From an uncultured Collinsella sp. (GTDB taxonomy: Bacteria; Actinomycetota; Coriobacteriia; Coriobacteriales; Coriobacteriaceae): DNA of 64,000 nt. The stretch's first letter is position 1. Every line of letters starts with the position of its first letter. Both the position numbers and the translations under genes were made by a program. Shown here piece by piece: positions 26,601 to 33,507 of this stretch. The notes below the pieces were generated by a model. It was not told the DNA's origin and did no database searches. It saw only the letters and a program-made list of their open reading frames with translations. Location of the stretch: assembly GCA_900541195.1 (NCBI GenBank), contig UQIY01000003.1:1-64000 (forward strand), written 5' to 3'.

Positions 26601-26616
26601 CGTTTCATGTGAAACA
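26601..26616. promoter_or_regulatory. Degenerate parS-like site downstream of rlmN
   Basis: CGTTTCATGTGAAACA differs from the local parS sequence (TGTTTCACGTGAAACA) at two positions. It could be a weak ParB site. Confidence 0.45.
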
Positions 26617-26622
26617 TCGAAT

Positions 26623-26658
26623 GGCCTCGGTTGTTTAATTGCAACCGAGGCCGTTTCA
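26623..26658 (+). terminator. Terminator-like hairpin after rlmN
   Basis: An 11-bp stem GGCCTCGGTTG/CAACCGAGGCC with a short T-rich tail (CGTTTCAT). Confidence 0.55.
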
Positions 26659-26699
26659 TATCAATCAGCTATCCGCATCACACGATTGTTCAACGACTA

Positions 26700-26752
26700 T
26701 TTCGGAAGAAATAAGGGGTCCTTGTTCCGGTATTCAGACAAGGACCCCTATA
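26700..26752 (-). terminator. Terminator of the parA-parB-small protein unit
   Basis: A 12-bp perfect stem AGGGGTCCTTGT/ACAAGGACCCCT (26714-26725 with 26738-26749). On the minus strand it is followed by TTATTTCTTCC. Confidence 0.7.
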
Positions 26753-26777
26753 AAATAGGCGAGTAATTGTTAGGTAC

Positions 26778-27032
26778 CTAAAAACCCACATTCTCCCATT
26801 GATGATTTACCCAGTCTTGGTTAATCTTGGGATTCTTAGTCACCTGAGCAGTGCGCATAGCGACGTCTTCGGTCATCACATCCATTTTCTTCTTAGATGT
26901 ATCGACGATATCCTGAGCTCCGCGCAACAGTCGACCTCGAAGTTCATCATCTGTCGAAAGCTTATAACCAGCAAAGGCACCAGCGACGACGGTGGTTGCC
27001 AACGCAACGACCGCGAGAAACTTATTCTTCAT
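26778..27032 (-). CDS. Small membrane-anchored protein downstream of parB
   Basis: 84 residues from the ATG at 27032 (GGAGGATCAGG upstream). An N-terminal hydrophobic segment (FLAVVALATTVVAGAFAGY) is followed by an amphipathic, charged region (ELRGRLLRGAQDIVDTSKKK). It resembles short YtxH-like proteins in layout only. It overlaps the end of parB by 11 bases, so it is translated with the partition genes. The function is unknown; its place suggests a link to segregation or simply shared expression. Confidence 0.65.
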   Translation of the reverse strand: MKNKFLAVVALATTVVAGAFAGYKLSTDDELRGRLLRGAQDIVDTSKKKMDVMTEDVAMRTAQVTKNPKINQDWVNHQWENVGF

Positions 27033-27927
27033 CCTGATCCTCCTGCCCAAATTGAATCATTTCACCAAGGATACGAGAGAGCTCCTCCTCGTCTTTGAAC
27101 TCGATTTCGATTTTGTTCTTACCACGCGAGCTCTTCACGCGTACATTCGTGTTGAACACTTGACGAAGTACTCGAGCGGCCTTTTTGAATGACTGAGGCG
27201 TTGCTGGCCTCGGGGTCCTTGGCGTCTCTCCGGCAGAAAATAACGGAGCAAGATTTTCTGTCGCTCTAACGGAAAGACCTTCTGCGACAACTTTTTCAGC
27301 AAGTCGAATCCTGGCATCTTCATAAGGAACTGCAAGAATCGCCCTTGCATGACCTGCAGTAAGCTTGCCCTCGAAAATCATCTGCTGTACGACTTCCGGA
27401 AGATCTAACAAACGAAGTGAATTTGTAATTGCAGAACGAGACTTACTGACAGCCTTTGATAACGCCTCCTGCGTCATGCCGCTTGCATCAATCAACTGAC
27501 GATAACCCTTTGCCTCTTCGACAGGGTTCAAATCAGAACGTTGAAGATTCTCGATAAGTGCAAGAGCGAGCATTTCCTCATCATTAACTTCCTTAATGAT
27601 GACTGGCAGTTCCTCAAGACCAGCAAGTTTTGAAGCCTGGTAACGACGCTCACCGGCAATAATCTCATAGCCGTTTCCATGCTTGCGAACCAACAGTGGT
27701 TGCAATACCCCGTGCTCCTGAATCGATTCACTCAACTCGCGAAGTTCAGTTTCGTTAAAGTGAATTCGTGGCTGATTAGGGTTGGGAACGATATCCTCAA
27801 TAGGTAGTTTTGTTTCAGATGTGGCATTTGAAGCCGATGCAGCCGAACCACCGGTCTCGTACTCGGCCTCTGAGACTAATGCATTGAGTCCACGTCCCAA
27901 TCCGCCACGTTTCTTTGCGCTAGGCAC
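27022..27927 (-). CDS. parB: Chromosome-partitioning protein ParB
   Basis: 301 residues. A CTP-dependent clamp that loads on parS and spreads on origin DNA. The N-terminal domain has IVPNPNQPRIHFNE and the nucleotide-binding GERRYQASKLAGL box, where many ParB proteins have GERRxRA. The parS-reading HTH (MTQEALSKAVSKSRSAITN) and the KLTAGHARAIL region follow. The C-terminal dimerisation part is KSSRGKNKIEIEFKDEEEL. The GTG start overlaps the parA stop by eight bases. Three perfect parS sites lie just upstream of parA. Confidence 0.96.
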   Translation of the reverse strand: MPSAKKRGGLGRGLNALVSEAEYETGGSAASASNATSETKLPIEDIVPNPNQPRIHFNETELRELSESIQEHGVLQPLLVRKHGNGYEIIAGERRYQASKLAGLEELPVIIKEVNDEEMLALALIENLQRSDLNPVEEAKGYRQLIDASGMTQEALSKAVSKSRSAITNSLRLLDLPEVVQQMIFEGKLTAGHARAILAVPYEDARIRLAEKVVAEGLSVRATENLAPLFSAGETPRTPRPATPQSFKKAARVLRQVFNTNVRVKSSRGKNKIEIEFKDEEELSRILGEMIQFGQEDQDEE

Positions 27928-28720
27928 GCTTGATCACCTCTTTTGCAAGGTTCATATACGCTTTTGCACCCTTATTTTGAGGCGCATAGGTAATTACCGG
28001 CTCTCCAAAAGACGGAGCCTCAGAGATTTTTACGGTACGAGGAATTAAGGTCTTAAAAGCCTTATCGCCAAAGTACGACTGAACTTCCTCAACAACCTGA
28101 TTCGACAGAGAAGTACGCGAGTCATACATGGTCATAAGCACACCATAGGTGTCTAAGCCCTTATTCAGACGTGATTTGACCATCTTCATTGACTCAAGCA
28201 GCTTCGTAACGCCCTCGAGTGCGTAATACTCGCACTGTATCGGAATCAAAACGCTATCTGCTGCGGTCAAAGCATTGATGGTAAGCAGGCCGAGCGAAGG
28301 AGGACAGTCGATAAATATAAAATCGAACTCATCCTGAATCGGCTCAAGCAAATCTTTGAGGCGGGTTTCACGAGCAATTGCGCTTACGAGCTCAATTTCG
28401 GCACCTGCAAGCTGAATTGTCGCCGGAATAACGAATACCTTTTTGCAATTTGTATCAAGAACAAGCGATTCTGCCGGCACGTCATTCAGCAATGCATCAT
28501 ATATGCACTGATCAAGGTCTTCTTTTTCAATTCCAAATCCGCTAGTGCTGTTTCCCTGCGGATCAAAATCGACAATCAGTGTCTTGCGTCCCTGTTCACC
28601 CAGTGCTGCAGCAAGGTTTACAGCCGTCGTCGACTTACCGACGCCGCCTTTTTGATTGATGATTGCAATGATACGCGTGTCTTTTGCGCTCTTCGAACGC
28701 TTAACGTCGCGAAATCCCAC
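27920..28720 (-). CDS. parA: Chromosome-partitioning ATPase ParA (Soj)
   Basis: 266 residues. Deviant Walker A (NQKGGVGKSTT), Walker A' (LIVDFDPQGNSTSG) and Walker B (DFIFIDCPPSLG) identify a chromosomal Soj/ParA. The GTG start at 28720 is preceded by a perfect AGGAGG with a four-base spacer. The 134 bases upstream hold three parS sites, so ParB bound there may also repress or organise this promoter. It is operonic with parB and the small membrane protein. Confidence 0.96.
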   Translation of the reverse strand: MGFRDVKRSKSAKDTRIIAIINQKGGVGKSTTAVNLAAALGEQGRKTLIVDFDPQGNSTSGFGIEKEDLDQCIYDALLNDVPAESLVLDTNCKKVFVIPATIQLAGAEIELVSAIARETRLKDLLEPIQDEFDFIFIDCPPSLGLLTINALTAADSVLIPIQCEYYALEGVTKLLESMKMVKSRLNKGLDTYGVLMTMYDSRTSLSNQVVEEVQSYFGDKAFKTLIPRTVKISEAPSFGEPVITYAPQNKGAKAYMNLAKEVIKRA

Positions 28721-28759
28721 GGTCCCTCCTGGTGTGTATTAAAGCTGTCAAACGGAGGA

Positions 28760-28775
28760 TGTTTCACGTGAAACA
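28760..28775. promoter_or_regulatory. parS site 1
   Basis: Perfect TGTTTCACGTGAAACA palindrome, the known bacterial parS consensus. Confidence 0.95.
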
Positions 28776-28798
28776 TTCCGATTCAATATCAACCGCCA

Positions 28799-28814
28799 TG
28801 TTTCACGTGAAACA
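28799..28814. promoter_or_regulatory. parS site 2
   Basis: Identical 16-mer exactly 39 bases from site 1. Confidence 0.95.
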
Positions 28815-28837
28815 CTGCAAGTTGTTAGTATCCATTA

Positions 28838-28853
28838 TGTTTCACGTGAAACA
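28838..28853. promoter_or_regulatory. parS site 3
   Basis: Identical 16-mer exactly 39 bases from site 2, ending one base before the rsmG stop codon. Confidence 0.95.
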
Positions 28854-28854
28854 T

Positions 28855-29592
28855 CTAGGCAAGCGGATTCTTCTTTGCCATTCCATTTGCACGAGGCAAT
28901 GAAACGGATGCTGGATGACTCTTCTTAAGAACAATGAACTCCCTGTGACCCAAGCCCTCAGGCAAATCGATAGCGTCATTCAAAAGCAAAGTGAAGCCGC
29001 AGATCTTAGCCGCTGACATGCCGGAAGCAAGCTCCTCATCCGTTGGATTGCCCTTCGTGATAACAAATAGACCACCATCCTTGAGGAATGGAGCCGCATA
29101 CTCAACAAGAATCGGTAGAGGGGCAAGTGCGCGGGCGGTTACGACAGAAAACTGCTTCTTATGGCCCCGGGCATATTCTTCAAGGCGATCATGGACTGCA
29201 TGACCATGTTTCAATCCAAGAGCGTGAACAAAAGAATTGACAGCATCAACCTTCTTGCCAACAGAGTCAATATAAGTAGCTTTACGATGCGTGGTTATCG
29301 TTAATGGAATACCAGGGAAGCCCGCACCAGTTCCCATATCGAGCAAAGCTCCCTCAGGAGCCTTATTGATATAAGGGAGCAAGACAAGTGAGTCGAGGAT
29401 ATGAAGTACCGCAGCGTCTTCTACGTTAAGAATACGGGTGAGGTTGGTTGTCTTATTTGTTTCAAGAACCAAATCCAAATGCTGAATACATTTCCTTAGA
29501 TAAGCATCAGTTATATTCAGGGAATACTCTTTGCAATAGGAAGTTAGACGACTCAGCATCTCGTCAGCCTGCTGATCTGTAAGTACAAACAA
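28855..29592 (-). CDS. rsmG: 16S rRNA (guanine527-N7)-methyltransferase
   Basis: 245 residues from a TTG at 29592, with AAAGGAG six bases upstream. A longer frame from an ATG at 29640 would begin inside the jag terminator and is unlikely. The SAM-binding fold shows LLDMGTGAGFPGIPL, YIDSVGKKVDAV and the VVTARALAPLPIL motif. It methylates G527 of 16S rRNA, and its loss gives streptomycin tolerance in other bacteria. It lies in its usual place between jag and parA, but here a terminator separates it from the jag operon. Confidence 0.92.
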   Translation of the reverse strand: MFVLTDQQADEMLSRLTSYCKEYSLNITDAYLRKCIQHLDLVLETNKTTNLTRILNVEDAAVLHILDSLVLLPYINKAPEGALLDMGTGAGFPGIPLTITTHRKATYIDSVGKKVDAVNSFVHALGLKHGHAVHDRLEEYARGHKKQFSVVTARALAPLPILVEYAAPFLKDGGLFVITKGNPTDEELASGMSAAKICGFTLLLNDAIDLPEGLGHREFIVLKKSHPASVSLPRANGMAKKNPLA

Positions 29593-29638
29593 CAGAAGCT
29601 CCTTTCTGACAAAAATCAGTGTATCGAGAACTTTTGAC

Positions 29639-29670
29639 AAAAAAAGGGGACGTGGAAACCACGTCCCCTT
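29639..29670 (-). terminator. Terminator of the rpmH-rnpA-yidD-yidC-jag unit
   Basis: On the minus strand the 12-bp stem AAGGGGACGTGG/CCACGTCCCCTT is followed by seven T. Confidence 0.9.
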
Positions 29671-29688
29671 AGCATAAGCTCGAGTAGA

Positions 29689-30258
29689 TTATCGAGCAAC
29701 AATCACCACATGGCGATCAGGGTCAGAACCCTCAGAATGGGTATCGACGGCATCATTACCACGAAGTGCAATATGAACCAGTCGGCGCTCATAGGCATTC
29801 ATGGGCGGAAGCGAAACACTCTTATGAGTACGAATGGCACGCTCGGCGGCAGACTGAGCCATAGAGGCAACCTTGTCCTGACGACGGCTCTTGTAGCCCT
29901 CAACGTCAACCACAACCGGATACCTAAAGCCAAGCTTGCGGCTCACCAGCAAAGAGAACATAACCTGAAGGGCATCGAGGGTACGCCCATGACGGCCAAT
30001 GAGAACAGCAAGATCGGGAGCCGTAACATCCAGAATCAGCTCGCCCTCGTCGCCCTCGTACTCATCAATAGGAGAGTTGGCGGCATCGAAGTGAGAAAGG
30101 ATGGAACGCAGAATGGAAATCGCAACATCGGCAATGGTGTCGAGCTCCTCATCGGTCAGCTCTTCACCGGCCTTGTAGCGCTGTGCAATCTCGGGACAAT
30201 CGCCCGCAATCTGCGGGGCAACCTCCTCAAGCATATCCTCGATGATCTCTTCAGACAT
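29689..30258 (-). CDS. jag: RNA-binding protein Jag/KhpB (KH and R3H domains)
   Basis: 189 residues from the ATG at 30258 (TTGGAG upstream). After an acidic N-terminal region come a KH-like domain with VLIGRHGRTLDALQ and an R3H domain (MNAYERRLVHIALRGNDAVDTHSEG). The separate Jag-N domain of some Firmicutes is absent. It binds RNA, in other species together with KhpA, and affects cell-wall growth. It is downstream of yidC as is typical. Confidence 0.92.
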   Translation of the reverse strand: MSEEIIEDMLEEVAPQIAGDCPEIAQRYKAGEELTDEELDTIADVAISILRSILSHFDAANSPIDEYEGDEGELILDVTAPDLAVLIGRHGRTLDALQVMFSLLVSRKLGFRYPVVVDVEGYKSRRQDKVASMAQSAAERAIRTHKSVSLPPMNAYERRLVHIALRGNDAVDTHSEGSDPDRHVVIVAR

Positions 30259-30303
30259 AACGTACTCCAAAAGTTAGGTACCTAAATAAGATTGATATCC
30301 CGA

Positions 30304-31074
30304 CTACTTCTTCTTGTGCGGACGCGGCTTCTTCTCGCGACGGGTAACCTCGACCTGCAGCGGAGCGTTCTTGAGGCGCTCCTCCTCATCGGCCTTGGCC
30401 TTGTCGATAACCTTCTGCGTCACGAAGATCTGCTGGATAACCTGCCAGGCAGAAGACACGTCGTAGTACAGCAGAACGCCGACGGGCAGGCTCCAGCCCA
30501 TCCAAAGCATCATGACGGTCATGACGACGGCCATCATGCGCATGCTCTGGGCCTGCTGACCGGTCTGATTGCGAGACATATACAGCTGCGGAATCAGGGT
30601 CAAGACAGCGAACAGAATCAGGCAAACCAGTGCAGGCAGCGCAACCATAAAGCCATCGGCAAAAGAAGCGCTCGGCGTGGTGGTAAGGTCAGGCAGGATG
30701 TTGAAGAACGAGAACGTGCCGTCGCTAAAGTACTGCGGCAGGTTACGCAGCAGCGTAAACAGGGCGAACAGGACAGGCATCTGGATCAACAGCGGCAGAC
30801 AACCAGCCATGGGGTTGAACTTGTTCTCGCTGTAGAACTTCTGCATCTCCTCGGCCTGACGCTGGGGGTCGTCAGCGTAGCGCTCCTGGATCTCGAGCAT
30901 CTTGGGCTGCAGCACCTGCATGCGCGCCGTCGACTTTGTCGACTTGAGCATGAGCGGCGTCAGCAGCAGACGGATGATGACCACCAGGATGATGATGGAC
31001 AGGCCCCAGTCGACCGCAAAGGTCTGGATGAGCTTGAGCAGCTCGAAAAGGATGTTAACGATCCAATCCCACAT
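30304..31074 (-). CDS. yidC: Membrane protein insertase YidC/Oxa1
   Basis: 256 residues, the short Gram-positive type without the large periplasmic domain. Hydrophobic segments include WGLSIIILVVIIRLLLTPLML, CLPLLIQMPVLFALF, MVALPALVCLILFAVLTLIP and MAVVMTVMMLWMGWSLPVGVLLYY. The conserved hydrophilic-groove Arg is in the first of these. It ends in a basic tail (TRREKKPRPHKKK) suited to ribosome contact. It inserts membrane proteins with or without SecYEG. GAGGAAAAC precedes the ATG. Confidence 0.95.
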   Translation of the reverse strand: MWDWIVNILFELLKLIQTFAVDWGLSIIILVVIIRLLLTPLMLKSTKSTARMQVLQPKMLEIQERYADDPQRQAEEMQKFYSENKFNPMAGCLPLLIQMPVLFALFTLLRNLPQYFSDGTFSFFNILPDLTTTPSASFADGFMVALPALVCLILFAVLTLIPQLYMSRNQTGQQAQSMRMMAVVMTVMMLWMGWSLPVGVLLYYDVSSAWQVIQQIFVTQKVIDKAKADEEERLKNAPLQVEVTRREKKPRPHKKK

Positions 31075-31103
31075 GTAAGTTTTCCTCCGATAGCGAGTGC
31101 CCG

Positions 31104-31328
31104 TTAGGGCACAGGGTCATAACCGCCGACGTGCAGGGGATTGCAGCGAGCGATGCGCCTCACGGCAAGCCAGCAGCCTCTCAAAACACCGTACTTCTCA
31201 ATCGCCTGAACGGCATATTGCGAGCACGTTGGGTAATAAATGCAGGCGTCAGGTAATAAGGGCGAAATAACCTGTTGATATATGCGAATAGGAGCGATGG
31301 CAACACGTCGCAAAACGTGATTGCTCAT
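31104..31328 (-). CDS. yidD: Membrane protein insertion efficiency factor YidD
   Basis: 74 residues. It shows the family motif YQQVISPLLPDACIYYPTCSQYAVQAIEKYG and WLAVRRIARCNPLHVGGYDPVP. A small amphipathic membrane-associated protein that aids YidC-dependent insertion. It overlaps rnpA by four bases (ATGA). Confidence 0.95.
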   Translation of the reverse strand: MSNHVLRRVAIAPIRIYQQVISPLLPDACIYYPTCSQYAVQAIEKYGVLRGCWLAVRRIARCNPLHVGGYDPVP

Positions 31329-31663
31329 CGCTCCTCCCCGGCAACGCCGGCGCGTTTCATAAGCGAACGCAATGCCTTGTCCATCTCCTGCGGCGAGGAG
31401 ATCCTCGTCTTGGGAGTCGCGAACAAGATGATGTCATAACCCGCAACGGGAAATCCGCAGCTGCGGGCGGCCTCGCGCATCACACGCTTAGAACGGTTGC
31501 GCACAACTGCACAACCGAGCCGTTTAGCACCAACGAAGGCGACCCTTCCGGAGTCGCCTTCGCCAACCGATTCACATATGGTCATTCGAATCAGAGGGTG
31601 ATTGAAACGACGCCCCTGACTGAACACATGCTCGAAATCTTGCCGAGACTTAATAGTCTTCAT
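31325..31663 (-). CDS. rnpA: Ribonuclease P protein component
   Basis: 112 residues. The protein subunit of RNase P, which matures tRNA 5' ends. The RNR motif is in AVVRNRSKRVMREAAR, and the start MKTIKSRQDFEHVFSQGRRF is typical. It is translated between rpmH and yidD in the conserved origin-flanking order. The RNA subunit gene is not in this window. Confidence 0.95.
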   Translation of the reverse strand: MKTIKSRQDFEHVFSQGRRFNHPLIRMTICESVGEGDSGRVAFVGAKRLGCAVVRNRSKRVMREAARSCGFPVAGYDIILFATPKTRISSPQEMDKALRSLMKRAGVAGEER

Positions 31664-31683
31664 GCGAGATGTGTGTATCGCTG

Positions 31684-31818
31684 CTAGACAGTGAGACGCT
31701 TGCGGCCCTTGGCGCGGCGACGGGCGAGCACGGCACGACCACCCTTGGTGGCCATACGGGCACGGAAGCCATGGGTCTTGGCACGCTTACGCTTATTAGG
31801 CTGATACGTACGCTTCAT
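31684..31818 (-). CDS. rpmH: 50S ribosomal protein L34
   Basis: 44 residues from the ATG at 31818: [18 protein letters not shown], ending in the expected [20 protein letters not shown] precedes the start. It is the first gene of the rpmH-rnpA-yidD-yidC-jag unit, with a strong promoter 73 bases upstream, reading away from oriC. Confidence 0.98.
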   Translation of the reverse strand: MKRTYQPNKRKRAKTHGFRARMATKGGRAVLARRRAKGRKRLTV

Positions 31819-31890
31819 CTTAAGTTCCTCCTGCTGCATTTCGAGTGTCCGCGGGAGCGCGGACGCAGATATAGACACGTGAGCTTGAAG

Positions 31891-31920
31891 ATTGTAGGGA
31901 AATCAATGTTCAAATGTCAA
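31891..31920 (-). promoter_or_regulatory. Promoter of the rpmH operon
   Basis: Minus-strand TTGACA (31915-31920) and TACAAT (31891-31896) with an 18-base spacer. The strongest sigma-70-type promoter seen in the window. Confidence 0.8.
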
Positions 31921-31959
31921 GAAATCAAAGGTAAAAGGTCGCGCAGTTCACACGGTTCC

Positions 31960-32163
31960 CCCATAAGCCCAACTGAAATTTGCGGTGTACGGCAACTTTT
32001 CACGATATTTCACCGAGTTTTCAACAGGTCATGTTGGCAATGTTGAGAACTTTTCACCCGTTTTCCAAAGTTTTCAACAGGTTTTGAAAAGTTGTCGAAA
32101 GATGAGAAACATTGCACAGTGAGCTACTATTTGTTCGAAACCTTATGAAAGATTGCGAGCAGC
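31960..32163. other. oriC: oriC, first DnaA-box cluster (rpmH side)
   Basis: The 345-base gap between rpmH and the next gene is noncoding. It holds two exact AGTTTTCAACAGGT copies (32016-32029, 32069-32082) and TTCTCAACA on the minus strand (32041-32049), plus related TTTTC-containing words. TTTTCAACA differs from the classical TTATCCACA at positions 3 and 6. Position beside dnaA and rpmH and recurrence of the word support an origin element. Confidence 0.8.
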
Positions 32164-33492
32164 ATGTCTGACGACTTTTACACCATGGTCGATTCCGGAG
32201 ACCCGGCACCCGACAATGAGCACATCACCGGCGTGCGCGAAAAGCGTGGCCAGGAAGAGCAGGCCGCTGCGAAAGCGCAGGGTGCCATGTATGCCGCACG
32301 CATCGCGGTCTATGACGACATGCTGTCGACACCGCGCGTCATCGTCATCGAACCGAAGGACGTGCGCACCTATCTGGAAGAGACAACCAACACCGTCTAC
32401 CAGTGCATGAAAGAACAGGGCGGGCACATCTCGCTCATGGTTATCCGCGAGATTGTCGAAAACTTTATCCACGCCCACTTTGCAGAGCCCATCATCTCGA
32501 TCCTAGACGGCGGCGACACCATCCGATTCGCAGACCAGGGACCGGGGATCGACGACAAGGAGCGCGCGTTCGACTTTGGCGTTACCAGCGCAAACAGCAA
32601 CATGAAGCGATACATCCGCGGAACCGGAGCCGGGTTTCCCATGGTGCAGGAGTACCTGGAAAACGCCGGCGGCGCCGTATCCATCGAGGACAACATGGGC
32701 AACGGCACCGTGGTCACGGTAAGCCTGAACCCCAAGCGCGTGCAGGAAATCGAGCGCGCCGGAGGGCGAGGGGCCGCCGTGCGCCCCGAGACGGAGCAGC
32801 CGGCGTATCCCCTATCCAGCACGTTTGCACAGCAGCCCGTGGCGCAGCAGATGCAGCAGCCTGGAAGTTTTCCCATGCAAGACCCCCAGACACCGCTGGG
32901 CAACCCAGTGCAAAACATGCCGGAGGGCATAGGCTCGGCAGATCCGGACACAGGCGCCGTGCAGCAGACGGCGGCCATGCCAAACGTCGCGCAAATGGGC
33001 TACCAACCGTACCCACAAGGGTATCCTCCCCAATATATGCCGCAGCAGGGATATGCCCAGCCGTATCCACAGCAGTATCCTCAGCCGTACCAGCAGCCGT
33101 ATCAGCAGATGCCGCAGGGAAACCTCAACCCCTGGACTCAGCAGATGCCGCCGCGGCCTTACCAACAGTGGCCGCAAAGTTTTCAACAGCAGGTGCCGCC
33201 CATGCAGAGTTCTCAACAACCAGCAGCTCAAATGATGTATCCTAATGCGGCGAACCAATACGCACAACCGCAGTCGGACGTGTTTGTAAGCGAACGCGGC
33301 AACGCTGCATTAGGGTATCTGGCCCAACATCAAGAGTGCGGCGCGACGGACTTGGCGCGGGCATTTGGAAACTCTGCACCCACCTGGTCGCGCACGCTCA
33401 ACGATTTGGCGCAGACGGGCTTGATAGTCAAACATGGGCAGAAATACCATCTGACCGAAATCGGAAGCGCTCGCGTGCGGGCCCAAGCTTAA
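32164..33492 (+). CDS. GHKL-ATPase/winged-helix fusion protein encoded within the origin region
   Basis: 442 residues. Residues about 85-195 form a GHKL ATPase domain with an N-box (REIVENFIHAHF, E96/N100), DQGPGI, RGTGAGFPMVQEYLENAGG and NGTVVTVSL. There is no HisKA phospho-acceptor. About 200-370 is Gln/Pro/Tyr-rich and disordered (YPQPYQQPYQQMPQG). The C-terminal about 70 residues form a winged helix (GATDLARAFGNSAPTWSRTLNDLAQTGLI). It starts immediately after the DnaA-box cluster and ends 15 bases before dnaA, so it is probably cotranscribed with dnaA. I know no described function. An ATP-dependent DNA-binding regulator of initiation or of the dnaA operon is my inference. Confidence 0.75.
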   Translation: MSDDFYTMVDSGDPAPDNEHITGVREKRGQEEQAAAKAQGAMYAARIAVYDDMLSTPRVIVIEPKDVRTYLEETTNTVYQCMKEQGGHISLMVIREIVENFIHAHFAEPIISILDGGDTIRFADQGPGIDDKERAFDFGVTSANSNMKRYIRGTGAGFPMVQEYLENAGGAVSIEDNMGNGTVVTVSLNPKRVQEIERAGGRGAAVRPETEQPAYPLSSTFAQQPVAQQMQQPGSFPMQDPQTPLGNPVQNMPEGIGSADPDTGAVQQTAAMPNVAQMGYQPYPQGYPPQYMPQQGYAQPYPQQYPQPYQQPYQQMPQGNLNPWTQQMPPRPYQQWPQSFQQQVPPMQSSQQPAAQMMYPNAANQYAQPQSDVFVSERGNAALGYLAQHQECGATDLARAFGNSAPTWSRTLNDLAQTGLIVKHGQKYHLTEIGSARVRAQA

Positions 33493-33507
33493 GGAACGGG
33501 AGAGACA

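Noticed and set aside
33180..33218. DnaA-box-like TTTTCAACA and TTCTCAACA inside the ATPase gene
   Set aside because: Not listed as separate origin sites, as they lie in Gln-codon-rich coding sequence where CAACA words arise by chance; kept only as supporting notes.
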